DNA from: Mitsuaria chitosanitabida ATCC BAA-476 = NBRC 102408
GTDB taxonomy: Bacteria > Pseudomonadota > Gammaproteobacteria > Burkholderiales > Burkholderiaceae_C
Length of the DNA: 61,515 bases
Direction: 5' to 3'
Assembly: GCF_001598255.1 (NCBI RefSeq)
Contig: NZ_BCYP01000023.1
Coordinates: 1 to 61,515 of the forward strand
Every line of letters starts with the position of its first letter. Position 1 is the stretch's first letter. The notes beneath the pieces are model-generated. The model made no database searches. It was not told the origin of the DNA and saw only the letters and a list, made by a program, of their open reading frames with translations. This document shows, one piece after another, positions 52,218 through 61,105 of this stretch. The position numbers were made by a program, and so were the translations under genes.

Positions 52218-52772
52218 TCAGGTCTTGAGACTCATCGAAAGCAGGATGCGGGCCTTCTGCCAGTCGCGCTGGACCGTGCGCTCGGTCACGCCGAGCGCCT
52301 CCGCGATCTCCGTCTCCAGCAGCCCGCCGAAGTAGCGCATCTCCACCACCTGCGCCAGCCGCTGGTCCACCGCCGCCAGTTCCTCCAGCGCCTCGTGCAC
52401 CCGCAGGATGTCCTCGTCGGTCTGCGGCGTCTGCTCCGCCACCGCGGTGTTCAGCGTCACCGCCGGCTGGTCGCCGCCCCGCCGCTCCGCCTGGCGCGCG
52501 CGCACCAGGTCGATCACGACGTGCCGCATCACCCGCGCCGCATAGGCCAGGAAGTAGCGCCGATCCGGAAAGCTCTTGCCCTGCGCGCCGGCCAGCCGCA
52601 GCCAGGCCTCGTGCACCAGCGCCGTGGTGTCCAGCAGCGTCATCTCGCCCGCCGCCCGGATGCGCTGGCGCGCCAACCGCTGCAGCTCGCCGTACAGCTC
52701 CGCCACCACCTGGTCGGCGGCGGCACGGTCGCCTTGGCCGGCGGCCTGCAGCAGTTGAGTGATCTCCGTCAT
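52218..52772 (-). CDS. ECF-type sigma factor (TIGR02999-like)
   Basis: The 184-residue protein has sigma region 2 (YGELQRLARQRI, TALVHEAWLRLAG, FLAYAARVMRHVVIDLVRARQAERRGG) and region 4 (DQRLAQVVEMRYFGGLLETEIAEALGVTERTVQRDWQKARILL). This is the ECF subgroup usually encoded next to Ser/Thr kinases rather than an anti-sigma factor, and no anti-sigma gene is seen here. It is a good candidate to drive the peptide array. The ATG at 52772 is preferred to a GTG three codons earlier. Confidence 0.92.
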   Translation of the reverse strand: MTEITQLLQAAGQGDRAAADQVVAELYGELQRLARQRIRAAGEMTLLDTTALVHEAWLRLAGAQGKSFPDRRYFLAYAARVMRHVVIDLVRARQAERRGGDQPAVTLNTAVAEQTPQTDEDILRVHEALEELAAVDQRLAQVVEMRYFGGLLETEIAEALGVTERTVQRDWQKARILLSMSLKT

Positions 52773-53078
52773 GGGCGGCACTCTAGCGGCCTCGTATGAC
52801 CTTGTTACATCCGCCGGGCGACAGACCGGTCAAACCTGACCCTCCTGGCGTCATTTCAAGGGTTTCCACCTAGAAGATTTTTGTTAGCGAATGTCGGGAG
52901 CGCCGGCGGGATTCCGTTCTGTATTGATGAGAGCGCGATTCGGTCATGTGGCAAGGGAGGCCGGCATGGACGGGCTGCTTCAGCAGGGTCGCGCTCTCAC
53001 CCCATTCGAACGCGTCCCCGTGACGGCCCAGGCGGCCGGCGGCGGGCGCGACATCCAGAAGTCCGCAGGGAGTCGCGC
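52773..53078. other. Divergent intergenic region between ECF sigma and degenerate GGDEF genes
   Basis: This 306-base gap holds the candidate ECF promoter and an AT-rich patch (about 52870-52900, AGATTTTTGTTAGCG) that may serve the plus-strand gene. Small frames such as 52891-53082 lack a ribosome site and protein-like composition. I see no RNA gene. Confidence 0.6.
52804..52833 (-). promoter_or_regulatory. Candidate sigma-70 promoter of the ECF sigma factor gene
   Basis: On the minus strand TTGACC (52833-52828) and TGTAAC (52809-52804) are separated by 18 bases, a 5/6 and 4/6 match to consensus. The predicted start falls about 25 bases before the ATG. Confidence 0.35.
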
Positions 53079-53627
53079 ATGAGCTTGTCCACCGTCACCG
53101 CCACGTCCGGCGATGGGTCCGCGCCCGCGGAGACAGCCCGGATGGACCGCGCCAAACCTGCCCGCCACACCCCGGCCCTGTGGGTCCCCCGCGTGGATGC
53201 GCTGGCCGAGTTCGGCCTGATGATCTCGCGCCACCTGACGCAATGCCGCCGCTACGGCGGGCACCTCGCGGTGCTGTGGCTGGAGGCCGCGCCGCTGGCG
53301 CGCGAGGGCCAGTCCTGGCCCCACGACGCCCAGGACGCGCTGATGCTGGCCGTGGGTCGCCGCCTGCGCAGCCGCGTGCGCGGGACCGACATGGTCCTGC
53401 AGGTCGGCGAGTCCAGCTTCGCGGTGATGCTGCTGGACGCGGGAACGCCCGAGGCCAACCTCGTGCAGCAACGCCTGATGCAGGTGCTGAACGGGCCCTA
53501 CAACGTCGACGAGCACACCATGCACGTCGGCCTGAGCATGGGCGCGGCCGCCTTCCCCGAAGGCGGAGTGCGCGGGGCCGACCTGGCCGAGAGCGCCCGC
53601 GCCGACCTGCGCCGCCGCCAGGGCTGA
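53079..53627 (+). CDS. Degenerate GGDEF-domain protein
   Basis: The 182-residue protein has the fold of a diguanylate cyclase domain (FGLMISRHLTQCRRYGGHLAVLWLEA, then VGRRLRSRVRGTDMVLQVGESSFAVMLLDAG in part), but the GGDEF signature reads GESSF, so it should not make c-di-GMP. The region HVGLSMGAAAFPEGG matches the usual SIGxA segment. It may bind nucleotide or partner proteins. AGGGAG before the ATG supports the start. Confidence 0.78.
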   Translation: MSLSTVTATSGDGSAPAETARMDRAKPARHTPALWVPRVDALAEFGLMISRHLTQCRRYGGHLAVLWLEAAPLAREGQSWPHDAQDALMLAVGRRLRSRVRGTDMVLQVGESSFAVMLLDAGTPEANLVQQRLMQVLNGPYNVDEHTMHVGLSMGAAAFPEGGVRGADLAESARADLRRRQG

Positions 53628-53643
53628 GCGCCCGCTTGACGCG

Positions 53644-54105
53644 TCAGACGTCGCGTCCGTAGACGATGAAGCCCTGATGCTGGGCCACGCGGTCGTAGAG
53701 CGCGCGGCCGGTCGCGTTGGTCTCGTGCGTCTGCCAGTAGAGCCGCTCGCTGCCCTGCGCCTTCGCCGCCGCGGCGGTGGCCTCGATCAGCGCCCGTCCG
53801 ACGCCCTTGCCGCGCAGCGCCGGCGCGGTGAACAGGTCCTGCAGGTAGCAGACCCCGCCCGGCCGCGTGGTGCTGAGGTGGAAGAGGTAGTGCGACAAGC
53901 CCACCACCTGACCGTCGAGCTCCGCCACCAGCGCGTGCATCGGTACCTGCTCGTCGAAGAAGCGCTCCCACAGGATGCGGGTGCGTTCTTCCGGAAGGGC
54001 GGTCTCGCCCGCGCGTCCGTAGAAGGCGTTGTAGCCGTCCCAGAGCGGCCGCCAGGCGGCGAGGTCGGAGGAACGGATCGGGCGGATGACGAGATCGGTG
54101 GGCAT
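53644..54105 (-). CDS. GNAT family N-acetyltransferase
   Basis: The 153-residue protein shows the GNAT fold: IRPIRSSDLAAWRPLWDGYNAFY at the start, the central strand and motif A LQDLFTAPALRGKGVGRALIEA, in which R-G-K-G-V-G binds acetyl-CoA, and the closing ETNATGRALYDRVAQHQGFIVY. The substrate is unknown. The ATG at 54105 suits family length; a longer frame has an Arg/Pro-rich unlikely N-terminus. Confidence 0.9.
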   Translation of the reverse strand: MPTDLVIRPIRSSDLAAWRPLWDGYNAFYGRAGETALPEERTRILWERFFDEQVPMHALVAELDGQVVGLSHYLFHLSTTRPGGVCYLQDLFTAPALRGKGVGRALIEATAAAAKAQGSERLYWQTHETNATGRALYDRVAQHQGFIVYGRDV

Positions 54106-54224
54106 GCGCGCGTGAGGTGAGGGGTCGAGCGGGACCCGGGCGAGACGCCCGTGCACCGCGGGGGTGGAAGGAGCCCGGATCATCCGTGCTGGCCCGCCCC
54201 CGATCAATCGTCACCCTGGGGGAC

Positions 54225-56114
54225 TCAGCGCGCCGGACCCTCGATCACCCGCCGCACCTCGCTCCACGGCACCAGTTTGAAGTTCTGGCGTCCCATCGGC
54301 CAGCGCTTGTGGCCGTCCTGCACGACGAGCAGGCCTTCGCCGTACTCGCCGCCCAGCGACACCGAGGTCACGTCCAGACCGTCCGTCTCCGACGTGCCGT
54401 CGATGCCCCGGGCCGTGTTCAGGCCGATGCGGAAGCGACCCTTGACCGCGTATGGCGCGTCGGCGTCCAGCACCACGTAGCTGTCGTTGCCCTGCGAGGA
54501 CACCACCAGCCACGCGCCGCGCGGCCCGCGATGCACCGCCATGCCTTCGACGTCCGCGTGCAGCATCTCGCCGATCGGCAGGATCAGCCGGGACTCGCCC
54601 AGCTTGCCGTCGGCGTCCAGCGCCACGCGCCACAGGCCGCGCTTCTCCTCCCCGACGAAGAACTGATGCCCCGCCTCGTCCGCCACGCATCCTTCCGGTT
54701 GCGTGGCCAGCTTGAGCGTGGCCACCGTGGTCGAGGTCCACGCGCCGCGCTCGCGCGCCACGCGCATCTGGATCAGGCGGCCGTCCTTGTCGTTGACGAA
54801 CACGTCGAGGCCGCCGCCCGGGTGGCGCGCGCTGCAGATGCCGTAGACCTCCTCGAGGCCCGTCGGCAGCTCGGCCAGCGTCGAGAGCCGGCCCTGCGCG
54901 TCGATGTCGAACAGCACCACCGACTTCCGGTCCCGCTGCGTCGCCACCGCCAGGTCCCGGTCACGGCCGTCGTAGCGCAGGCGCTGACGGACGTCCACGT
55001 TGTTGACCCGGCCGACCGGCAGGAACTGCGTCTCGCGGCCCTGCAGGTCGTAGACGCCCAGGCCGCGCTTCTTGTCCGTGCCGAGGATGCGGCTGCGCGC
55101 CGGCGCCGCGGTGTCGATCCAGATCGCCGGATCGTCGGCCGCGTCACCCCCGCCGCGCACCGGCTCGGTCTGCGCGCTGGGCACCGCCACCGGGATCACC
55201 GGCAGCGGCTGCGAGGCATGCGCGTCCAGCCACAGCGACAGGTCGGCCGGCGCCAGGCCCGGCGCGACCAGCGCGCGGCCGGCTCGCTCGGGATCGGTGT
55301 TGAACGACCACAGCCCCACGTCCGCCTCGGCGACGTACAGCCGGCCCTCGTCGTCGCGCACCGCGCAGGCCTTGGCGTCCGGCACGGTCGCGAGTTGGCG
55401 CAAGACCTGGCCCTCTCGGGCGACGGGCGCCGAGGCGGAACGTGTCGTGGCCGGCGATGTCGCGGTCCGTCCGTGGGTCGATCGCGCCATCGCGCCGGGC
55501 GCGGAGGGGCCGGCTTCGTTCAGCAACCATTGCTCGGTCAGCCCGTCGCCGCCGAGGAGGAAGGCCTGCAGCGTCTGCTGGCGCGGCTCGAGGTAGAGGC
55601 AGACCGCCTCCACGTCGTAGGCCGGGCCCGCCCAGTGCGCGCGCTCGCGCAGCTTGCCGTCGCGGACCTCCAGCAGGCGCAGCGCGCCGTTGTCGGCGTC
55701 CTGGAGCAGCGCCACGGTCGTGCCGTCGGCCAGCACGCGGCGGTCCCAGCGCTTGGCGCGCAGCCCGAACTCGTCGAGCGTCCGCCCCTGCGCGTCCAGC
55801 AGCGTCAGGCCGTGCTTGCCGAGCGCCAGGATCGGCGCCGTCGAGGCCGTCGCCTTCGCCGTCTCCGTCGCCGCGATCGCGGACGGCGCGAACGTGCCCA
55901 AGGCCGCCATCGCGCCCGCCGCGAGCAGCGTCCCGCGACAGGTCCGGCCAGCCGCTCGGATCGTCCCGATCGCTGCCCTCGCCGCAGTCGCCGCCGTCGT
56001 CGCTGCTGTCGAGACCGTCGTCATCGCGCGCGCCGTTCCCGTCGTCGTGGTGGTGGCCGTCGTGTTCGTGCTCGTCGTCGTGGCCGACATCGTCTTCGCG
56101 TTCATCGTCGTCAT
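54225..56114 (-). CDS. Beta-propeller phytase with tandem domains
   Basis: The 629-residue protein has a Thr/Ala-rich low-complexity start, an export signal (RGTLLAAGAMAALGTFAPSAIA), a first incomplete propeller-like half (about 90-300) and a full catalytic half. The latter carries GGGDAADDPAIWID, GTDKKRGLGVYDLQG, VNNVDVR, EVYGIC, QPEGCVADEAGHQFFVGEEKRGLW, DVEGMAV and SQGNDSYVV, the calcium- and phosphate-binding motifs of 3-phytases. It releases phosphate from phytate outside the cytoplasm. It lies 11 bases after the TonB receptor gene, and such receptor-phytase pairs are known. Confidence 0.88.
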   Translation of the reverse strand: MTTMNAKTMSATTTSTNTTATTTTTGTARAMTTVSTAATTAATAARAAIGTIRAAGRTCRGTLLAAGAMAALGTFAPSAIAATETAKATASTAPILALGKHGLTLLDAQGRTLDEFGLRAKRWDRRVLADGTTVALLQDADNGALRLLEVRDGKLRERAHWAGPAYDVEAVCLYLEPRQQTLQAFLLGGDGLTEQWLLNEAGPSAPGAMARSTHGRTATSPATTRSASAPVAREGQVLRQLATVPDAKACAVRDDEGRLYVAEADVGLWSFNTDPERAGRALVAPGLAPADLSLWLDAHASQPLPVIPVAVPSAQTEPVRGGGDAADDPAIWIDTAAPARSRILGTDKKRGLGVYDLQGRETQFLPVGRVNNVDVRQRLRYDGRDRDLAVATQRDRKSVVLFDIDAQGRLSTLAELPTGLEEVYGICSARHPGGGLDVFVNDKDGRLIQMRVARERGAWTSTTVATLKLATQPEGCVADEAGHQFFVGEEKRGLWRVALDADGKLGESRLILPIGEMLHADVEGMAVHRGPRGAWLVVSSQGNDSYVVLDADAPYAVKGRFRIGLNTARGIDGTSETDGLDVTSVSLGGEYGEGLLVVQDGHKRWPMGRQNFKLVPWSEVRRVIEGPAR

Positions 56115-56125
56115 GCCTCGTCGCC

Positions 56126-58747
56126 TCAGAACATCGCCAGCTTCAGGCTGACCTTGTAGGCGCGGCCGTACTGCTCGTACTGGACGTTGCGGGACTTGAG
56201 GTCCTGATAGACGTAGTAGCGCTCGTTGCTGAGGTTCAGCGCCTCGAGCTGCAGCTGCAGACCCTTGGTGAGCTGCACCCGCATCGACGCGTCGATCTGG
56301 TTCTGCGTGTCGACCTTGCGATCCTGCGAGGCGTCGAAGACGTCACCGACCTCCAGCAGGTAGGGCGACTTGTGGTTCAGCGCGACGCGCGCGCCGAAGG
56401 CCGGTGACTCCCATCCCAGGCTCAGGTTGAGGCTCCGGTCCGACTGGCTGGGCAGCGCGATGCGGCGCGTCACGAGCTTGCCGTCCGCGTAGCCGCCGAT
56501 GGTCGCGCGCGACTTCACGAAGCTGCCGTTGGCGCCCACCACCAGGCCGTTCCACGGCGCGGGCAGCGTGCTCAGCGCCTGGCTCCAGGCCAGCTCGAGT
56601 CCGCGCACCGTCGCGTCGCCGCCGTTGGCGTAGGTCGTCACGTGGCTGAAGTCCTCCCAGCCCTTGGTCCCGGCCAGATCGGTCTGGAAGGCGAAATCGC
56701 GGATCTTCTTGTGGAAGACATAGGCCGACACCGCGCCGTCGCGACCCAGGCGGCGCTCGACGCCCAGGTCCAGGTTGCGCGAGCGCAGCGGCTTGAGCAG
56801 CGGGTTGCCGACCGTCGCCTCGTCACCATCGACGGTCAGGCCGGGCGTCAGCTGACCGAAGGCCGGCCGCACCACCGAGTTCGTGAGCGCCGCCCGCAAC
56901 GCCGTGTCCGCGCCCAGCTGCTGCTTGAGCAGCAGCGCCGGCAGCCAATGGCGGCTGCTGCTCTCGGCATGCACCGGCGCGACCTTGCCGTCGGTGGAGG
57001 AGGTGCCGTCCGCGGTGAAGCGCACGCGCTCGTGGCGCAGGCCCACCAGCCACTGCGTGCCGCCTTGCTCGACCTGCGCCTGCAGGTAGCCGGCGTCGAC
57101 GCGCTCCTTCATGCCGAAGTCGTTGACCACCGAGGCCACCGCATCGCGGAAGCCGTTCAGGTCGTAGGGGGCGAACAGGCCGCGCAGCTTGCCGGTGTCG
57201 ATGCCGGGACCGAACGAGGTCCACGGGTAGTCGACGGCCTCGCCCGACACGACGTTCGCCAGGCCCAGCTGCGAGGACGTCAGGTTGTAGGGCGCCTTCT
57301 TGAGCGCCTTCGCGCTGGGCGCGTAGGTCTCCTGCTCGTTGTCCTTGTCGCGGCGCGAGGCCTTCAGGCCGGCCTTGAGGTCCAGGTCCCAGCCGGCGAC
57401 CTCCAGCTCGCGCTGCACGTCGGCCTTCAGGTGGCGCACGCGGTCGGTGGCCAGGCTCTTCTCGATCTTGGCCTTGTTGAACGCGTACTTGGACGCGTCG
57501 TTCAGACCCGGGGCCGCGGTGGGCAGCGGCTTCATCGTGTCGCCGTAGCCCAGGCCGGTGAGGTCGGCGGTGAAGGCCGACGAGCTCAGCGTGTCGGGCT
57601 TGTCCTCGCTGGCGCGGCCCAGGCCGCCCTCGGCCCAGAACTTCCAGGGACCGCGCGTCAGTTCCGTGCCCAGCACGGCGGCCTTGGACTCGTTGATCTC
57701 GCGGCGTTCCTTCAGGCCGCGGCTGACGGTGCCCGCGCCGACCTCGCCGGGCGATTGCGGCTTCGCGAAGGCGACCTTCAGCGACTGGCGGTTCTCATGG
57801 TCGGTGAAGCGGCTGCCGAAGCTGCGCAGGTAGAAGAGCGAGCCTTCCTCCGGCTTCCAGTCCAGGTTGAGCGCGCCACCCAGGCGCTCGCGGGTGATCG
57901 TGTAGCGGCGCAGCTCGAAGCTGGCCAGCTTGGCGCCGTCCCAGTCCCCACCGGTCTCGACGTTGTCGCTCGCGAAACGGCGCTGGTCGGCCGACAGCGC
58001 CACCGCCACGCCCAGCGTGCCGCCCGCGAAGCGGTCCGCGAAGGCGACCGAGCCACGGGGTCGGGTCTTGCCCGCATTGGCGTCGACGTTGCCGCCCAGC
58101 TCCAGCGTGAACAGCCGGCCCGGCTGATCGAAGGCGCTCAGCGTGCGCACGGTGACGGTGCCGCCCAGCGAGTTGGCGTCCTGGTCCGGCGTCAGCGTCT
58201 TCTGCACCTCCAGCGCGCGGATCAGACCGGCGGGCACCAGGTCCAGCGCGGGCGCGCGGCGGTCGGACTCGGAGGCCGGGGTCAGCGCGCCGTTGATGTT
58301 CACGGCGTTGTAGTCGGGGCCCAGGCCGCGCACGCGGATGAAGCGGCCTTCGCCCTGATCGCGCTCGACGGACACGCCCGGCAGCCGGGCCAGCGCCTCG
58401 GCGGCGTTGTTGTCGGGCAGCTGCCCGATGCCGTCGGCATGCACCACGTTGACGATGCCCTGGGCGGCGGTCTGCTTGTCCAGCGCGGAACGCAGCGCGG
58501 CGGCCTGGCCCACGGTCACGACGGTGTCGAGCTGGCGGGCCTCGGGGGTCGCCGGCGCGGCCGCTCGCGCGGCGGGTTGGGTCTCGGGCTTGGCCGCCGC
58601 CTTCGGGTCGGCCGGGGCGCCGGACTTGGCATCGGCCTTCGCGTCGGTCGGGGTCTGCTGGGCCAGCGCCGGCATCGCGGCGAAGGCGCCGGACAGGCAC
58701 AGCGCGAGCAGGGTGGGGCGGGGGAGGGAACGGATCGGCGTGCGCAT
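56126..58747 (-). CDS. TonB-dependent receptor (TIGR01782-like), phytase-linked
   Basis: The 873-residue outer-membrane protein has a signal peptide (LLALCLSGAFAAMPALAQ), an Ala/Pro/Lys linker, a plug domain (AAEALARLPGVSVERDQGEGRFIRVRGLGPDYNAVNING in part, then LEVQKTLTPDQDANSLGGTV) and a beta barrel ending in the aromatic F at the C-terminus (KVSLKLAMF). The RGLGPDYN pattern places it in the TonB-Xanth-Caul (TIGR01782) group. Co-transcription with the phytase suggests uptake of phytate or its products. Confidence 0.92.
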   Translation of the reverse strand: MRTPIRSLPRPTLLALCLSGAFAAMPALAQQTPTDAKADAKSGAPADPKAAAKPETQPAARAAAPATPEARQLDTVVTVGQAAALRSALDKQTAAQGIVNVVHADGIGQLPDNNAAEALARLPGVSVERDQGEGRFIRVRGLGPDYNAVNINGALTPASESDRRAPALDLVPAGLIRALEVQKTLTPDQDANSLGGTVTVRTLSAFDQPGRLFTLELGGNVDANAGKTRPRGSVAFADRFAGGTLGVAVALSADQRRFASDNVETGGDWDGAKLASFELRRYTITRERLGGALNLDWKPEEGSLFYLRSFGSRFTDHENRQSLKVAFAKPQSPGEVGAGTVSRGLKERREINESKAAVLGTELTRGPWKFWAEGGLGRASEDKPDTLSSSAFTADLTGLGYGDTMKPLPTAAPGLNDASKYAFNKAKIEKSLATDRVRHLKADVQRELEVAGWDLDLKAGLKASRRDKDNEQETYAPSAKALKKAPYNLTSSQLGLANVVSGEAVDYPWTSFGPGIDTGKLRGLFAPYDLNGFRDAVASVVNDFGMKERVDAGYLQAQVEQGGTQWLVGLRHERVRFTADGTSSTDGKVAPVHAESSSRHWLPALLLKQQLGADTALRAALTNSVVRPAFGQLTPGLTVDGDEATVGNPLLKPLRSRNLDLGVERRLGRDGAVSAYVFHKKIRDFAFQTDLAGTKGWEDFSHVTTYANGGDATVRGLELAWSQALSTLPAPWNGLVVGANGSFVKSRATIGGYADGKLVTRRIALPSQSDRSLNLSLGWESPAFGARVALNHKSPYLLEVGDVFDASQDRKVDTQNQIDASMRVQLTKGLQLQLEALNLSNERYYVYQDLKSRNVQYEQYGRAYKVSLKLAMF

Positions 58748-58934
58748 GGCAGGAGGTCGGTGAGTCACGGATGGCGGCGCACGTTAGGAATCGCGGATGG
58801 CGGGTCCGTGACAGCGTGGCATTCTCGACGCGGTGCTGCGCGGACGGCTCCGGCGACCGGTCCGCGTGAGCCGATCCGACCCCCGTCCGCGTCCATGACA
58901 GCCGCGTCACACAGGCCGCCTAGCATCGCGCTCC

Positions 58935-59858
58935 ATGAAACTCGTGCTGCCCCGTCCGCCGCTGGTGCTCGCGCCCGTCGCGGGCTCGCGCCACTTCGGC
59001 CATGCGTTGCTGCTCGCGATGGCGGGCATCACCTGGCTCTTCGCGTACTGGGCCGTGGCCAAGCCGGTCGCGATCTGGCGCTTCATCGACATCGTCAGCG
59101 AGGGCGCCATCGTCGCCATGCTCGCCACCTGGCTGGTGCAGCTGCGCGCCAGCCGGCCTGCCGGCCGCGTCACGACCTGGCTGTGCCTGGGCCTGTCCGG
59201 GATGCTGCTGGGCGGCTGGGCCGACCTGATGGACGAGTTCTGGAAGTTCCCACGCCACTACACGCTGCTGCTGGGGATGGAGTCGACCTTCCACGTGGTC
59301 GGCATGGTCGGGCTGACCTTCGGCCTGCACCTGTGGCGGCAGGAGCAGCTGGCACTCAACACCTTGCGCGCCGGCCGCGAGCGCGGCTATCGCGAGCACG
59401 CGCAGATCGACGGCCTCACCCAGCTGGGCGACGGCGCCTACCTGCTCGACCAGATCCGGCTGCAACAGGAGGCCCAGCGTCGCGACGAGCGGGAGGGCCA
59501 CGAGACCCGGCCCGCGACGCTGGTGATGCTGGGCTGGCAGGACCTGGCCCCCCTGGCGCGGCAGCACGGGCTGGCGGAGTCGGAGCGGCTGCTGCAGGCC
59601 ACCGGCCCGCTGTTGCTGCTCCAGCTGCGGCCCGGCGATCTGCTGTGCCGTTACGCGGCCGACCGCTTCGTCGCGCTGCTGCCCGGCGCCGATCCGGCGC
59701 TGGCGGGTGATCTGCTGGCGGCGCTGTCCTCGCACGTCCATCCCTGCGCCGACGGACGCACCCGGATGCGGCTGGACGCCCGCATGGCCAGCGTGACGCT
59801 GGACGCCGGCGAGGATGCCGAGGCGCAGCTGCTGCGCTTGCTGGAGCGGCTGCGGTGA
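58935..59858 (+). CDS. Membrane protein with degenerate GGDEF domain
   Basis: The 307-residue protein has four hydrophobic segments (about 22-130) and a C-terminal GGDEF-like domain opening with HAQIDGLTQLGDGAYLLDQI. The active-site signature is replaced by AADRF in LLCRYAADRFVALLPG, so cyclase activity is unlikely. It is translationally coupled to the following AraC-type regulator (GTGA overlap) and may act as its membrane sensor or partner. Confidence 0.82.
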   Translation: MKLVLPRPPLVLAPVAGSRHFGHALLLAMAGITWLFAYWAVAKPVAIWRFIDIVSEGAIVAMLATWLVQLRASRPAGRVTTWLCLGLSGMLLGGWADLMDEFWKFPRHYTLLLGMESTFHVVGMVGLTFGLHLWRQEQLALNTLRAGRERGYREHAQIDGLTQLGDGAYLLDQIRLQQEAQRRDEREGHETRPATLVMLGWQDLAPLARQHGLAESERLLQATGPLLLLQLRPGDLLCRYAADRFVALLPGADPALAGDLLAALSSHVHPCADGRTRMRLDARMASVTLDAGEDAEAQLLRLLERLR

Positions 59859-61063
59859 GCGCCGGCCGCGGGCCCGTCGCTGGCGCGAGTGCCTCGTCGA
59901 TGGCGGCATCGTCCGCGACGACCGCGACGACCGCGACGGCCATGACGAAGGCGATGCCCGCATCACCCGTGTTGTCGGCGTCCGGGCTGCAGGGCGAGAT
60001 GCTGGCGGGCAGTCCGTCCGACGATGCGCTCGCTGCGTTGCGCCTGGCGCTGCCGACGCGCGACGTGCCGCACTACGGCGCCGATCACGCTTTCCTCCCC
60101 TGGGCCTACCAGGGCGCGCTGCTGGCCGAGTTCGCCCGCAGCCGGTCCATCGCGCCGGAGGAGTGGCTCGCGCGCTGCGGTGTGACGCCGGGGCAGATGC
60201 TGTCGACGCGGCAACTGCTGGGGATGTTGGCGGCGTTGCAGCCGCTGGCGCGCGACGTCGGTTTCGTCGTCGGCCAGCTGAGCCTGCCCGGCCATTACGG
60301 CCTGGCCAGCCAGGCCTTGCAGCAGGCCGGCGACCTGCGGCAGGCGCTGCGCACGCTGTGCGCGTGGCCGGCCCGGCTCACGCCGCTGCTGACGCCGCGC
60401 CTGGTCGAGACCGCCGACGAGCTGCTGCTCGTGTGGACCGAGTCCTGCGGCGCGCCGCCGACGCTGCAGCCGCTGCTGGTGGACATGCAGATGAGCGCGG
60501 TGGTCGCGATGGCGCACTGGCTGGGTGGCGCGGCCCCTGGCGGCCGGCCGCTGCCCTGGACCTTCAGCTTCAACCGCACCCGGCCACGCGAGCTCTCCCA
60601 GCACGCGGCCTACCTGGGCGCGGACCTGCACTTCGGCTGCCAGGTCGACGCGATGCGGCTGCCGCTGGCCGCGGCGACGCAGCCCTGGCCCGCGGCGGCC
60701 ACGGGACGTCCCGCGATGGCGCTGGGCGCGCTGGAGCAGGGCGCCGATCCCGAGGCCGGCTGGCGCGGGCAGCTCGCCGCGCTCTACGACCACCTGCTGG
60801 CCGAGGTCGGCGGCGATGCCTCGCTGGAGCGCAGCGCCCAGCGTTTCGGCGTCAGTCCGGCCACGCTCAAGCGCCAGCTGGCGCAGCTGGGCACGCACCA
60901 CCAGGCGCAGCTGGACCAGGTGCGCGCGCACGCGGCGCTCTACCTGATGACGCTGCGCGGCCAGCGCGGCGAGGCGGTGGCGCGCTCGCTGGGCTTCAAC
61001 GACAAGAGCAATTTCCGGCGCTCGTTCCGCCGCTGGACCGGGATGACGCCGGGGATGCTGTGA
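59855..61063 (+). CDS. AraC family regulator with OruR-type N-terminal domain
   Basis: The 402-residue protein starts with GTG inside the stop of the preceding gene, has a low-complexity Ala/Ser/Thr start, a ligand-binding domain (LPGHYGLASQALQQAGDLRQALRTLCAW in part) of the arabinose-binding/OruR type, and a C-terminal HTH_18 (SLERSAQRFGVSPATLKRQLAQLGT and VARSLGFNDKSNFRRSFRRWTGMTPG). It is a DNA-binding activator; its target is not evident. An ATG about 30 codons in could be the true start. Confidence 0.88.
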   Translation: MSAGRGPVAGASASSMAASSATTATTATAMTKAMPASPVLSASGLQGEMLAGSPSDDALAALRLALPTRDVPHYGADHAFLPWAYQGALLAEFARSRSIAPEEWLARCGVTPGQMLSTRQLLGMLAALQPLARDVGFVVGQLSLPGHYGLASQALQQAGDLRQALRTLCAWPARLTPLLTPRLVETADELLLVWTESCGAPPTLQPLLVDMQMSAVVAMAHWLGGAAPGGRPLPWTFSFNRTRPRELSQHAAYLGADLHFGCQVDAMRLPLAAATQPWPAAATGRPAMALGALEQGADPEAGWRGQLAALYDHLLAEVGGDASLERSAQRFGVSPATLKRQLAQLGTHHQAQLDQVRAHAALYLMTLRGQRGEAVARSLGFNDKSNFRRSFRRWTGMTPGML

Positions 61064-61105
61064 ACGTCCGCGCCTGGGAGGCCGCCCGGGCATAGACTCC
61101 CGGCC

